A stretch of DNA of 64,000 nucleotides from Dendrobium chrysotoxum (GCA_019925795.1 CM034300.1:74937021-75001020), one strand, 5' to 3'. Positions 20,618-32,981 are shown, numbered from the stretch's first letter. Numbers and translations: made by a program. Notes: generated from the sequence alone by a model not told the origin.

Positions 20618-22284
20618 ATGGCTTTAGGTGATGACCGTTAGAGAGGATTGATAAAAAATATATTTGGTAGGCGCAAGAAGGTTACAATTGGCCCTTCTAG
20701 CAGGCCTGTACGTACTGAGAGCACCTCTTCATCTCAGCCTACTACCTAGAGTCAGCCTAGTCCGTCTTTACCTACTCCTACAGCTAGTAGCCCATAGACA
20801 TTCTACTCACCAGACCCATGCTTATCTTCACCAGATGTTACACAGAGTACTTCTTTTTACCCCTACTACCCACCCCGACCTCCTCATAATGGCCCTCTTT
20901 CATATCCATATGCACCATATGTCCCACCACCACATCAGCCTGCTACAGCACCACTTCAGCCCGCAACAAGTGGACCTTCCACCCCAGCTGCAGTAGAGCA
21001 CGTGACAGAGGGTTGCATGTTGATTGAACCTAACTGTGACACGTATATATTAATTTTATTTCAACCATGCAAATAAATTTGAATTAATTTTTTTGATAAT
21101 TAACATATTTCTTTTAGGTTTTATCCGTCAAAGTAGCTAATACATAAAATACGGGATATAATCCGGAGCAGACACGATGCTCATTATCTTTCTTGGTAGA
21201 AAATTCCGAAGGAAATACAAAATATGTGGTTTAAAGAGTTTGAGGTTTGTTATTAATTTAAAATATTATGTATTATATTTTATTTACATAAGCTAACAAA
21301 AATATATATTCTTTATTATATATTTTTAAATGCAGAAAGATTTTTGTTGGCTGCCATAATATAATAATAAAATCAGAAAGAATTTTAAGAAGCGTGGCTC
21401 GACTCGCATGTAAGACATATTTATAGACATTAGAAAGTCAAGCTAGTGACCACTCTAGATGGGTGAGAGTGCATGAGTAGAGTTGAGCAATGCTTAGAAT
21501 AGCCCAGACTATAACAGGAGGAGGGATCAAAATAGACAGAACAAAGCTTCTGATGTTGGGGGCTTGGGCAGTTCCCTTTATACTAAGGGTTATGTTCCAC
21601 ATACTGAGCACAAAAAATATTTGGTAAAAAAATTTAAAATCTTTTAATAATTTTCTTTAATAAGAATACTAATATATGTCTGTTACAGAAAGCGGTGCTG
21701 GGTAGAGAATTGACTCCTATTGAATTGCATAGTCATACCTACAAGCGACAAGAGGACCAACAATGGGTTGACGAGCGTGCAAGGAAAGCCTTTGTAAGTA
21801 TATAAGTTCAATTTTTATGAAGTTATGTATAAATTGCTTAAATTTTTATTAACTTTCATAGGAGGAGTATACAAGGCTAGGAGAGAGCCAGGTTGCAGCA
21901 GGTGAAGGTTCTTCTGGTGGATCAACTAAATATTCTGACTACCGCACTTGGTTGCAAGCGGTAGAAGGAATGCAGTACGGCAGAGTATACGATTTAGGCT
22001 CGCAAGCCCATGCATATGAGGGGCAGATATCTGGTGGCTCCAGTTTTTCAGCTAGTACCCAGGAGTCTTTATATAGCCAACAGATAGCTGCCCTTACATC
22101 CGAGCTAAAACATGTAAGAAAAGCATAAGCTGATTGGCAAATACAGATGCATTAGTAGTAGTTGGAGATGCAACAACAGATACAAATACAACAAGCTCAA
22201 ATATTAGAAGAATTATGAAAGATGAGGGAGCAGATGAGTAGTGGGAGGAGTATAGCAGCTGAGGAGGAAACAGATTCATGGTAG
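20618..22284 (+). pseudogene. CACTA second gene (Plant_transposase, Ptta/En/Spm-like), disrupted
   Basis: An ATG at 20618 (MALGDD) opens a proline- and serine-rich N-terminus with several stops, then short coding blocks separated by introns. The family core appears after 21689: LGRELTPIELHSHTYKRQED, then QQWVDERARKAF spliced to EEYTRLGESQ. The intron at 21794-21861 has GTAAGT and TTTCATAG borders and joins the frame correctly. The C-terminus is glutamine-rich and coiled-coil-like (QIQIQQAQILEEL, REQMSSGRS) and ends at TAG 22282-22284. In En/Spm the second product works with the TNP2-type transposase by binding the subterminal repeats; that role here is by family analogy. Confidence 0.82.
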
Positions 22285-22599
22285 ATGTTATTTAATTATT
22301 TTATGGAATTGGACATTTGTATTGATGTGTTTTGGACATGATTTATAATATACTCTTGTGGACATCTACATCAGCTGAGGATGATGTTGTTATGGATATG
22401 TTTTATAATATACTATTATAGATTCTTTTCTACTTCTATTGTTTATGTTTATTATGTATATGTTTATTTATTTATTGTTTGCATATATTTTATAATGTAA
22501 TTGAGGATGTTATTGATCAGAAGTGGCACATGTTATTGTATCTTCTATTTGCAGGTGTGAAAATCTGATTTTAAAGGTAAGTAGATTTTTTTTTATTTA

Positions 22600-23044
22600 T
22601 GCTACAGGTTTCCGCCATATTTGCCGTCAGAAACTGTGTCGGTAATACGATAAATCATATGTTCCGGCGGATACTCCGCCGGAAATGTCCGGTAGCTAGT
22701 CCGCCGGTAATATTCGACGGTAAGTGGGGCGTCGTTTTTCTTACGGCGTATTATCTGCAGGTATTTGCCGGTGGAGAATCCGCCGGAACATACCGGCGGA
22801 CAATACGCCAGAAATCATGAACAAAGCGGACATCATTTTCCATAAAATTTTTGCCGGAAGTACGCCGAAAAGTCTACCAGAAATATTACTGACAGAATTA
22901 CGCCGCCGGTAATATTTTTCCGACACGTGAATTACCGTCGGAGGGATTTGCGTCGGAACTCCGCCGGAAATTTATAATTTTCGGTGGATTTTCATTGTTA
23001 CCGACAGATTCCGTCCGCCGATAACACTGAATTTTCTTGTAGTG
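22600..23044 (+). repeat. CACTA right terminus and subterminal repeats
   Basis: About 430 bases packed with CCGCCGGAA/TTCCGGCGG-type units in both orientations, ending in the inverted terminus at 23044. This array is longer than the one at the left end. Confidence 0.85.
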
Positions 23045-23561
23045 AGGCAACCCATATTAATTATAGTGTTAATAGCCAACCTCCCTTTCTCACATGCAAA
23101 TGTCACATTTATCTTTAATCAATGGTATTAGTCTTTCTTTAATATATGAATGTAATATGAAATACAAGAAAATCTATATACTAGCCAATAACTTCAAAAA
23201 ATCATAACTTTCATTTTATCCTATGAAATTCAATAATATTATAGTCAAAATGCCTATATTAGTCATATCTGTCATATACAAAAAAACACTTTAAAAGTAT
23301 GATAAATTAGGAAAAAAATACATTTTTATCTTTTTGGGGGGAAATTAAATCAGCATATACAAAATTATTGAACATAAAGTAGTTTTTAGGTTATTACTAT
23401 GACCAGAAGAATTTTTCCAACTAAAGCAACTGACGAAACGAACCAAAACTTTGCTTTCTCTCTCTTCCCTTAATTCTCTTCCTTTCGCCTTCCCTTTCTC
23501 CTTCCATGGCAAGCCACACGAATGGGAGGGGAAGGAATGGCTTAGGACTTTAGGTTTATGA

Positions 23562-23593
<32 letters not shown>

Positions 23594-26500
23594 TATGGCC
23601 TAGCGTCGCGGCGCTCAAACATTATAGTGTCGCAACACTACATGCGGTTCACAAGGCCCCCATGTTTGAAACCTTGATGCCATCAAACCAAATTATTTTC
23701 AAAATTTTCAAAGACTAGAGCACTCATTTTGATCTCACATAATATGTCAAATGAGCTGCCATTGGAATATCATTGCTTGTCTTGTCATGCATTGACATCA
23801 CCCCTTCTTCATTTGTTTTAATTATCTCATATGAGATTCCTTCATGCCCCTTAAAACTTTGAAATATTCATTCTTTGAATGAAATTTTTTCTATTACATT
23901 TAAAGGAGCTTCACAAATTTTGGTATAGCCATTTACATATATAGCCCAATAGTTTTTTCTCCACTATGATATGATATTTAGTTCTTTCAAACCCTATCTT
24001 CTCCTAAAGGTATGTAAAGACTTGCTCTTTATATGGAACTCTACTCATTATTTACTCTTTTTAAATCGTATCATTCAAATTTGAAATGTCAGAGGCCCAT
24101 TTTCACTTGGTTCATCCCCAAATCACATATCATAGTAGATGAAATCTACCTTCTATTGAAATTGTAGGTAAATAACCTACACTAAACAATATATTATACT
24201 TCATGTTTACAATGAAATCCACTTTGTTCTAATTCATCTCATACCATGTTAAACTTCAAGTTTACTCTTCTCAGTATACTTCCCAAGAGATCTCGCATTT
24301 AAATAATGTTTCATCATGTGTATGTTAAACTATAGAGATTTCATTAAAATTTTGTCCATTATACTAAAATATATCTCCCATAAACTTTTTTCTTATATAA
24401 TATAATAATTTTGCTTCCCATTTAATGGAGAATTTGGTTGATTCAAGCCTCCATTTTTTCTTAGAAGACTATCAAGAGTTATGTCTTTTTCAACCCTATG
24501 CCTTAGCGATCAATCACATTCTTTAAATTTGGGATATCAAATACTCCGAGTTTGCTTAGGTTCATTCTCAATGTAAATAAATTATTCGAAGAGACCTGGC
24601 TCGAATAACAAACATATTAATCAATCCCATACTATATCAGACAATGTTAGCTTTTACCTAGCACAGATTATGCATGTTGAATCTCATATTTCTATCTTTC
24701 ATGGAGACATTAGTTACTCATTCTAAGAATATATCTCATACTTCATTATTGAGTTTTCATTAAAACTCCATCAATTACATCAAAATATATCTCACATATT
24801 TAGGGTTTGTTTGGGAAGCCTAGACTTTTATAAAAGTGGTTGTAAAGTTTTTAAGGGGAAAGTAACCTTTTAATTAAGGTTGCTATGGATGTTAGAAATA
24901 TTATTTTTAAAAAAATCGAACAACTAGTTTTTTAAAGCTACAACACATTAGAAACTGTTGTTGTAAAAAAAGATTCCCACCATACAAATTTATGAAAGAA
25001 GCAAAAAAGTAGTGTAGCCAAACAAGACTGCATTTGCTATCTGAAAAGCAAAACAGTGAGATGGCTATCCCAAAGTGATCATTAATATAATCTTTTACAT
25101 TCCATAGTCCAATAATTTCTCCTTTTTTTATGTGAAAATTGATTAATTTCACCCCTTCTTTTCCTAGACTTCTATATCATTTTAATAAGAAAATATTAGA
25201 AGCCGTTCCTTACTTGATTCTCAACACTAATGATCACTATATGCCCTCTTTGAATTTGAAAAACCAAAATCATCATTTATATTTTCCAACATTCTCCATT
25301 TTTTTGCCAAAAATATCACTTGTAGTGTAAAGTGTACCTAGTAGAGTAATGATTTTGTTAAATAATTTAATTTAATCATAACTATCTCAATTTGCACAAA
25401 AAATAAATCCATCTATATCAATTTATAGAAATAAAACTATAAAAGATTGATCCCCCTCAATTACTAATATGTTTAGCAAACAACAACAAATTTGAGTAAC
25501 GATGATATATGTTGCACTATCAAAAATTAGTCTTATTTTGCGTACCCTCAAAGGAGAGATTAGTTATGCCCTTACTTGTGGCTAATTATTAGAGTAAAAG
25601 AAAAAAGTAGAGTCAATTAAATGTGTTAAAAACAATCTACAATTATATTTAAAAGAGAAAAAAATTTATATTGGGATATGTAGATATAAATTATAGCAGG
25701 GTGACTTTAAAAATTATTAAATTTATTTTAAATTAATTTTATTTATAAAAAAATTATTGCACTAATCTCAAAAAAAATTCAATAAATTTTTAACTCATTC
25801 CGAGATAATATATATCAAAATATTATGAAATATATATATTTTTCTTTAAGAGACTAATATTTCTCAAATTTTGAATGAAACAATAAATATGTGTAGAAGA
25901 GTGTTAAAAGGAAAAAAAAGTTGGGTGAGGATATGTTGATTTAAATTTATTTAAAATGCATGTTAATTTTTAAATTTAAATTAAGATGAATTTAAATACT
26001 AATGTGTTATATAAGTAAATATAAAGATTAGGTGTTAGATATAAAAATATATAAAATTTTGTATTATATATATAAATTTTCATAGTTGAATTAAATTATC
26101 TTAAAATTATTATTTTCTTAAGAAAATCTCTTGCTAGTATATTTTTATAGAAAAAATAATTTTAATTTGCATAAAAAGATTTTTTAAGTATCATTTGCAC
26201 CAAAATTTTCTCAATAATTTCACGAACGTATGAACTAATTTATTTATTAATTTCTATTTTATACTAAAAATATAAATTTGTTTTATTTAACCGAATATCA
26301 TTATAATTAATCAAAATGAACTAAGCATTTTAATATAATGAAATGTCTAATAAATTTTAATGTGTGCAGTACTGTCAGTTGGTTGACGAGTCTTAAGCCA
26401 TCATGCGTGTAGTTAGCTAGCAAGGGGTGGGTGTTCTCCTACTAACTTCTTAAATAAAATTCGGTCTTATAAATAATTTATCATTCCCTTTATTTTATAA

Positions 26501-26735
26501 ATTGGTGATGCTTAAAACTTAGGCCGCATGATTATTAATATATTTTTTTTAATACATAGTGAGTGCAAAGCATAAATATAGTATGAGTAAAATACAAAGG
26601 CATTAAATGAGATAATAGCTAAAATGATACTTTGATTCCTTATGAATGGTCAAAATAGTCTACGACTATTTAAAAGTCATATTTTAGCTCATCAACTTTT
26701 TAATAAATTAACTGATTCTACGGAATGATTAATTT
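23045..26735. other. No gene seen; AT-rich
   Basis: No coding or domain signal on either strand. It holds a (TA)n microsatellite at about 23562-23590 and one TIR element listed separately. Short open frames here are AT-rich and unconvincing. Confidence 0.5.
24803..25080. mobile_element. Possible non-autonomous TIR element, second family
   Basis: The left end GGGTTTGTTTGGGAAGCC and right end GGCTATCCCAAAGTGATC are imperfect inverted partners. The right part (GCTATCTGAAAAGCAAAACA) resembles the right end of 37560-37749. No clear target duplication. Related in style to the Tourist-like MITEs below but distinct inside. Confidence 0.4.
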
Positions 26736-27061
26736 AGTTCTTGTTGCATCTTGGAATATTCACGGCGGTAGAGAAATATAAAGTTTAGCGTCATAGCCTT
26801 ATACGAAGACTCAGCACACAAACAGATAAATAAGCAAGGATTCAATGTTTATAAGAGATACCAGAGTTTTTGCTTGGAAATCTTGAAAAGGAAAAAAAAC
26901 CACGGGGCCTGACCCAGTTTGAATGAATCGACTAGTGTTTGCAATTGATTACAAATGAGACCCTTCCTTAGGGGGAAGGCATTGGCTCGATGTAGCAAAT
27001 ATACATCATATATAGTGCATTATATAGTGGGAGTTGGAAGAATCAGTTTTGATATATTCAT

Positions 27062-27480
27062 TTGATCGCCAGAACCATAGTCGACGAGCAATATAGGTCG
27101 TAAGGACCGTAGTCGGATGACAGTGGTTGGAAGGATCGTAGTCGGGCTACGAAGGCCGAAAAGGCTGTATTCAGGCGACGGTGGGCGGAAGGACCAAAGT
27201 TGGGTGACGGTTGTCGGAAGGACCGTAGTCGGTGAGCGACAGAGGTCAGGAGGGCATTAGTCGGTGGGAGACGGAGGTCAGAAGGACTGTAATTGGCGAC
27301 GGTGGTCGGAAGGACCATAGTCGATAGGCGACGGTGGTCGAAAGGACCGTAGTCGGTGGGCGACAGAGGTCGGGAGAACCGTAGTTAGCGGGAGACGGAG
27401 GTCAAAAGAACTGTAGTTGGCGATGGTGATCAGAAGGACCATAGTCGGCGGGCAACGATGGTCGGAAGGAAACCCGACGA
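27062..27480 (+). repeat. Minisatellite 1 in solo LTR A (about 32-bp unit, 124-bp higher order)
   Basis: Units of about 32 bases of the form GACGGTGGTCGGAAGGACC plus GTAGTCGGTGGGC. A higher-order period of 124 bases is visible: GGTGAGCGACAGAGGTC at 27231 and GGTGGGCGACAGAGGTC at 27355, each followed by the same sequence of variant units. Confidence 0.85.
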
Positions 27481-27529
27481 TGATTGACGAAAGGGAAGAA
27501 GTCGCCAGGAAGAAGTCTGGCAGTGGTTG

Positions 27530-27905
27530 ACAAATGGAAGGAAGTCGAAAAAAACTCCGGCAATGGTCGACGAATAGGCGAAAGACCGGCAATGGCCGGG
27601 AAGAACTTCGGCGATGGTTGACGAATTGGCAAAAGTCGGGTAGAACTCTATCGGTGGTCGATGAACAGGCGGAAGTCAGGAAGAACTCCGGCAGTGGTCA
27701 ACGAATGGGTGGAAGTTTGGAAGAACTCCGGCGGTGGTCGATGAATGATCAAAAGTTTGACGGTGGCCGAGAAGAACTCCGGTGGTGGTTGACGAAAGGG
27801 CGGAAGTCGGGTAGAACTCCGGCGGTGGTCGACGAACGGGTGGAAGTCAGGAAGAACTCAGATGGTGGTCGACGAACGGGCGGAAGTCCGGCGGTGGTTG
27901 GTGGC
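27530..27905 (+). repeat. Minisatellite 2 in solo LTR A (about 40-47 bp unit)
   Basis: Repeats of GAAGAACTCCGGCGGTGGTC plus GACGAACGGGCGGAAGTC. The array is G-rich on the plus strand and leaves several frames open on both strands; the predicted low-complexity peptides are artefacts of the repeat. Confidence 0.85.
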
Positions 27906-28453
27906 AAGAGAACTCCCCAAATTTTCTCCTTCTTTCCTCTCCCCATCATGTGAAGAATGGGGTCCTATTTATAATTTTTTAGAGTGGCATGACTTGTAAA
28001 TATGGGGAGGATCAAGGTCAAGATGGGAGTTATTTGAATGGACGGCTGATATTGATCACTTTGATCGTGGGCCATTTATTGATCATTTGAATATCTTAAT
28101 GATACCAGAATTTGGGGATCTTAGGCTCGTTGGAATCTTCTCGTCGAGCCGCTCAATTTGATTATAAGCATGTCATGTTTGGAATTCGTTTGCTCATCCA
28201 AATTATGCTTTGAACCCTCTAAATATATTTTGGACCTTTGATTTGGGCTCATTTGGGCTTGGATTTGACTGATTTTGGTTTTGCTAGGTTCTTCCTTCCA
28301 AGACGTTCAGTTCGACTATAAGTTTGCTGAAATCGGACTTTGGATGGTCCCATATTTAATTTCAGAAATTTTCAACTCAATTTTACCTCAAGATTCGTGC
28401 CCGATCAAGATAAATTTTTGATGATATATTAGTTCTTATTTAAAGAGTGGAAA

Positions 28454-28507
28454 GATCAAATTGATACTTTTTATATAATTGATCAAATTGATACTTTTTA
28501 TATAATT
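28454..28507 (+). repeat. Perfect 27-bp tandem duplication
   Basis: GATCAAATTGATACTTTTTA plus TATAATT occurs twice in direct succession, just after solo LTR A. Confidence 0.9.
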
Positions 28508-28586
28508 GTGGACTATTTTGATTATTTAAAAAAAATTAGAGGACCAAGCTGATTCATTTCTCTATTTTAATTTTTTTGTTAACTAA

Positions 28587-28716
28587 GGTTTCGTTTGGGA
28601 CAGCTTTCTTGCTGCTTCCTAAAGCAGCTTTTTAGTACCAAAATTTTTAATATAAATAATTTTTGTACTAAAAAATTGTTTTAGAAAGCAGCAAGAAAGT
28701 TATCTCAAATAAAATC
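28587..28716. mobile_element. Tourist-like MITE, copy 1
   Basis: 130-bp near-palindrome with inverted ends GGTTTCGTTTGGGACAGCTT / ...ATCTCAAATAAAATC and TAA on both sides (28584-28586, 28717-28719). Confidence 0.8.
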
Positions 28717-29825
28717 TAAATTTAGTTGAAAATACCACATTGAGTAGTTGATGGATTGATAGATTTGAAATAGTGAGTGCAAAGCTAATTATGCTATGAA
28801 GAGCAAATTTTTCAGGTGTATGAAATGATTTGATCGACTGGTGAGAAAATTTGAAAGAACGAGCATTCATTAAATCATGGTAGTAATATATAGTTATTTT
28901 TGGACAGGTAATAAGGCATAATGATATGCACCTTTGTAGCTTTGTAAAAGAGAAAGCATGCTTTAATAATGATATGATGAAAAGGGTAGGAAGTCGACTT
29001 ACAAAAAAAATTAACTAGAGTACATGATGAGATCATGGGAGGACTTCATGAGCTCTTTCTTTGCTATGTCCACTTTCTATGACAATATATTATTCTTTTC
29101 TTTATCAAATACTTAGTGGAAAAAAATCCTATGATGCTCCATCTTGGATTTAAAAAAAGTTTTGATATATTAATTATGTTAAGTTGCGAATGCATGAAAG
29201 TTTTTAAAGTAGACCTTTTTCGTATAGTTTCCTCTCATTTGTATAAGTCGTTGATAGATCATTAATTTTGCACAATCACATATATAACTCACTGCAGCTT
29301 CGAATCTTTAGGGTTTGTGGTGATGGAATTTCATATGATAAATGAACAAATTTTCTCTATCTAAAAATCTATAAATATATCATATTTATAGATATTTAGA
29401 GATGTAAATATGAGGCCTTTAAAGATTCAAGAGAAGATAATCTAGGCTCTACCTATGAATACTTGATGTTTGTTGTTGATAACAAAACCGATGCCTACTG
29501 TCAACGATAAAGTAGACACCGATCATCCACTTAAATGGATCTTGTTCATCATCGCCAACAAGTCAATTACCCATCATTGACAATAATATCAATGTATATG
29601 TATTTACCAAGGAGGATGCCCGTTTTTTTGGTCACCAATTTCTCCTCTTACAATGAAAACGATGAAGTATATCACCAATGATATTTTTTATGACAACTCT
29701 AACATCGCAAGACAACTTCTACTTCCATCTTTTCCTATCTCCATCTTATCTTTCACCAGTATATTGTATTAAAACTTCTTCATATTCTACAACTCTTATT
29801 AGAAGAATAATTTTAATTGGTCTTA

Positions 29826-29950
29826 GGCTTCGTTTGGGACAGCTTTTACATAACTTTATAAAGTAGATTTTTAATCTAATTTTTTTTGAAAAGAAAATTA
29901 TACTAAAAAAATACTTTAAAAGCAACAAGAAAGCTATCTCAAACAAAATC
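29826..29950. mobile_element. Tourist-like MITE, copy 2
   Basis: 125 bp, ends GGCTTCGTTTGGGACAGC / GCTATCTCAAACAAAATC, with TTA on both sides (29823-29825, 29951-29953). Confidence 0.8.
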
Positions 29951-30411
29951 TTAGACTATGACTTTCTTCTTTGCCCATTTTTCATGTAAAATAAGCAAGA
30001 TCTCCTATGAGTTGTGTTGTACTTAATTCTTCAGGTGTGCAAGATTGTATATAATGTTAAGATGATAAAATAGTTCTCCATCCATATAAATTTTATAACA
30101 TGCAATAATTATAAAAGAAATTCCTCAAGCGTTTAATATTTTTTTATCACAAAGAAATTTAATTAATGTATTATATTTAAATTATTGCATGACTAAATTT
30201 CGATGAAATAAATAGATAATTTGAGTGCTTAGATAATGCCGTGCTTGATTGATAACAATAATTACACTTTTAGTCAAAGGGCTTGCGTTTTTTAAATTAA
30301 GAAGGTGAAAGTAGGTGGAATTTATGAAGAGGTTAAGCTAATATATATTTTAATATATAAAATGTTTGTTCACCCTATTTTTATAAAATTTATGTGAATT
30401 CGAAATAAAAT

Positions 30412-31577
30412 TGTTGCGGGCGAGAATATACGCAGCAGTAGAGTAAAAAAATAAAGCGTATTAGCAATGTACATACATCCAGCATACCAACAGAAATTTA
30501 AGAAAGAAAAGAACACGAGAAGTTTTTTTACGTGGAAAACCTGAAAAGGGAAAAACCACGAGGCCCAGCCCATATGAGAAAGTTTCACTAAGTTTGAATG
30601 AATTACAAAGCTTGGTTCGGTCCTTTTCTTGAAGACAGTGGAATTACAATAGATTGGAGAATCATACGGAAGCCTGGCGAACGAGCGGAAGTTCAGCAGC
30701 GGTCAGGAAGAACTCTGGTAGTGGTCGACAAACGGGTAGAACTTCTATGGTGGTTGGAAGGAACTCCGATGGTGATTGGCAAGAACTCCAACGGTGGTTG
30801 GCAAGAACTATGGTGGTGGTTGGCAGAAACTCGAACGGTGGTCGGCAGAAACTCCGACAGTGGTCGGCAGGAACTTCGACGATGGTAGGCAGGAACTTTG
30901 GCTGTGGTCGGCAGGAACTCCAGCGATGGTCGGCAGGAACTCTGGTGGTGGTCGACAGGAACTCTGGCGGTGGTTGGCAGGAGGCAAGGTTCGGCAGGAA
31001 CTCCGGCGGTGGTTGGCGGGAGCTACGGCGGTGGTCGGCAGCAAGAGAGCTCCCCAATTTCTTCTTTCTCCTCCCCCCCCCCCCCCCCCCCCAATGAGAA
31101 GAGTTGGGGCTATTTATAGTTTTTTGAGAGTGGCATGGCTTGTAAATATATGATGGATCAAGGTCAAAATGGGAGTGATATGAATGGACAGCCGACATTG
31201 ATCCCATTAACCATGGACTGTTTAATGGTCATTTGAATGCCTTAATGATATCGAAATTTAGTGATCTTGGGCTTGTTGGATTTGTCTCGTCAAGCCGCTC
31301 GATTTGACTATAAGCATGTCATCTTTAGAGCTAGTTTGGTGTTCCAAATTGAACTTTGAATAGTTTAAATATGTTTTGGACCCTTGATTTGGGCTCATTT
31401 GGGCTCGGATCTGGTTGGTTTTGGTGTTGATGGGTTTGTCTTTCTGAAACATTCAGTTTGACTACAAGTTTGCTGAAGTCAGAGTTTGGATGGTCCCCAA
31501 TTTAATTTTGGAAGCTTTCAACACAATTTTGCTTCAAGATTCGTGCTCAATCAAGTTAAATTTTTTATGATATATCA
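30412..31577 (+). mobile_element. Solo LTR B (1166 bp) with perfect 5-bp target duplication
   Basis: The element begins TGTTGCGGGC and ends TATATCA, so it has the canonical TG...CA ends. It is flanked by AAAAT at 30407-30411 and AAAAT at 31578-31582. It is homologous to solo LTR A but about 520 bases shorter, mostly because its minisatellite is shorter. A TATA-like CTATTTATAG lies near 31110. A 20-C run is at 31073-31092. No internal retrotransposon sequence adjoins it. Confidence 0.88.
30685..31045 (+). repeat. Minisatellite in solo LTR B (about 22-25 bp unit)
   Basis: Repeats of the form GGTCGGCAGGAACTCCGGCG, about fifteen units. It is related to minisatellite 2 of LTR A but with a shorter unit lacking the GACGAACGGGCGGAAG half. 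Confidence 0.85.
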
Positions 31578-31764
31578 AAAATAAAAAACAAAATTTTACA
31601 TGAAAAAATAAGAAGAAAAAAAAATTAAATTAAAGTGTTGAATTTTTAATATAAATAAAACTTTGATAAGTTATTAATAATAAAATTAGGTTATTCGGAG
31701 TCCATAAGCGGATAGTTAAATAAAACCAACAACAATGTTATATGTTAATAATCAAACATTATTG

Positions 31765-32215
31765 CTATGGTGGTCGTCAGTGGTAGTCATCGGAATTTAC
31801 TAAAGTGTTCTTTAGCTCTCTTAGCTCTTGAACGCCTTTCATATAAAGAATGAGACTATATTCATAGCATGTTTGAATGTGGAGTATTGATAGATTTGGC
31901 CAAACCCAAAACATTTCATCGTATATTGATCCCTTTAGTCGTAGATTGTTTATTTAACATATGGGTGTCTTAATTATATTAGAATCGAATGATCTTGAGT
32001 TCGTTAGATTCATCTCGCCTAGCCGCTTAATTGACTATAAGCATGCCATAATTAGAGATAGTTTGATTCTTCGATTAATATTTAGAAGTTTTCAAATATC
32101 TTTTACATGCTTGATTGAAGCTCATTTGGAGTCAGATCGAATCATTTGTAATGTCAATGAGTACGTCTCATAAAAATCATTCATTTCGATTATAAGTTTG
32201 CTGATAACTAATCAG
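31765..32215 (+). mobile_element. Old relic of the same LTR family (copy C)
   Basis: The stretch CATCTCGCCTAGCCGCTTAA followed by TTGACTATAAGCATGCCAT corresponds to blocks in LTRs A and B (near 28140-28190 and 31285-31325), and the order of neighbouring blocks is kept. It begins with a single GGTGGTCGTCAGTGG-type unit instead of an array. Ends are not definable. Confidence 0.6.
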
Positions 32216-32520
32216 ATGGGAAGTATGTTGGAAAATAGTACAATACCTAATATATCCTCACAAGGATAAAGTTCAAGTATATATTTCTTTATTTTCTTAA
32301 TCCTTATTGATATAGTTGGGGTCATTATCATTAATATTATATAATATCATTATTTTGTTATTAATCATCACAATTGTGTTGGTGTCGTTAAAGCGTTGGT
32401 TGACAGTATAGAAATCAAACACCTGTTTTTAATTATAATATATTAATAATTAGGATGACAAACAACTTTGAAAGAGTAATTATAATATTTTATAGAGTTT
32501 TTAGATCGATCCTAGCACTA

Positions 32521-32981
32521 GGGGTGTCAAAACAGGCCGGTTGGCAGGTCGGGTTTGGACCTGACTCGAAATTGACCTGACCCAAATCTAATCAACAAGA
32601 GTTCAACACGTGTAATAAACGGGTAAACAAGTCCAACTCGAACTCGACCGTTAGCAACCCGAATGCCGTAGCCCGGCTCGTAAACCTGTTTTGGTTTTTT
32701 AAAAAAATGAATAACTTATTAACTATAAAGTTTAAAATATTTGATAAAAATAAGAAGGTTATAGCCACAAGTAAAAAAATTTAAGAAAAAAAATATTAAA
32801 TGAGTCATTTTCGGATCAAAAGTAGATTCTCAGGTCATCTCGAAACCCAACTCGTTTAACAAATAGGTCGGAAAACTCATCCTGAACTCAACTCGTTTAT
32901 TAAACCGGTCAACCTGAACTTGAATTTTTTAGGTTGGGTTCAAATTAGATCAGCGGGTCGGATCATTTATTAATACCTTTA
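32521..32981. mobile_element. hAT-like non-autonomous element 1
   Basis: The left end TAGGGGTGTCAAAACAGG and the right end ...TTAATACCTTTA are imperfect inverted partners. Flanks CCTAGCAC (32513-32520) and CTTAGCAC (32982-32989) form an 8-bp duplication with one mismatch, the hAT length. The interior is rich in CGGGT and GACCTGA words and has no coding capacity. Confidence 0.65.

Larger units (their letters stand above)
15906..23044 (+). mobile_element. CACTA (En/Spm-type) DNA transposon, 7.1 kb, decayed
   Basis: The left end is CACTACAGGAAAACAACCC (15906) and the right end is ...GAATTTTCTTGTAGTG (23044), inverted partners starting with CACTA. Both ends carry dense subterminal CCG(T/G)CGGAA-type motifs. 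Inside, on the plus strand, lie a TNP2-type transposase gene and a second gene resembling the Plant_transposase (Ptta/En/Spm) family, in the usual order. The flanking bases are AGA on the left and AGG on the right; CACTA elements make 3-bp duplications, so this is one mismatch from a perfect pair. Stops and frameshifts in both genes mean it is no longer autonomous. Confidence 0.93.
26742..28431 (+). mobile_element. Solo LTR A (1690 bp) with perfect 5-bp target duplication
   Basis: The element begins TGTTGC and ends TATATTA, the expected terminal CA being mutated to TA. It is flanked by GTTCT at 26737-26741 and GTTCT at 28432-28436. It aligns in order with solo LTR B (30412-31577): same TGTTGC start, same AAAACCACG(G/A)GGCC stretch, a G-rich minisatellite, a CTATTTATA word, the TCGAGCCGCTCAATTTGA block and the TTCGTGCCCGATCAAG end. 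There is no coding sequence, primer site or second LTR beside it, as expected after LTR-LTR recombination. Confidence 0.85.

Noticed and set aside
20664..20996. 110-codon frame rich in histidine and leucine
   Set aside because: Shifted-frame shadow of the proline-rich N-terminus of the second CACTA gene starting at 20618.
27062..27953. Long open frames on both strands (for example 27534-27953 plus, 27278-27592 minus)
   Set aside because: They are produced by the G-rich minisatellite of solo LTR A; translations are low-complexity repeats in several frames at once.
27062..31045. Regular repeats as a possible CRISPR array
   Set aside because: Units are contiguous and variable with no unique spacers, no cas genes, and the genome is a plant.
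30598..31207. Overlapping open frames on both strands up to 181 codons
   Set aside because: Same cause, the minisatellite of solo LTR B; no domain and all frames open together.
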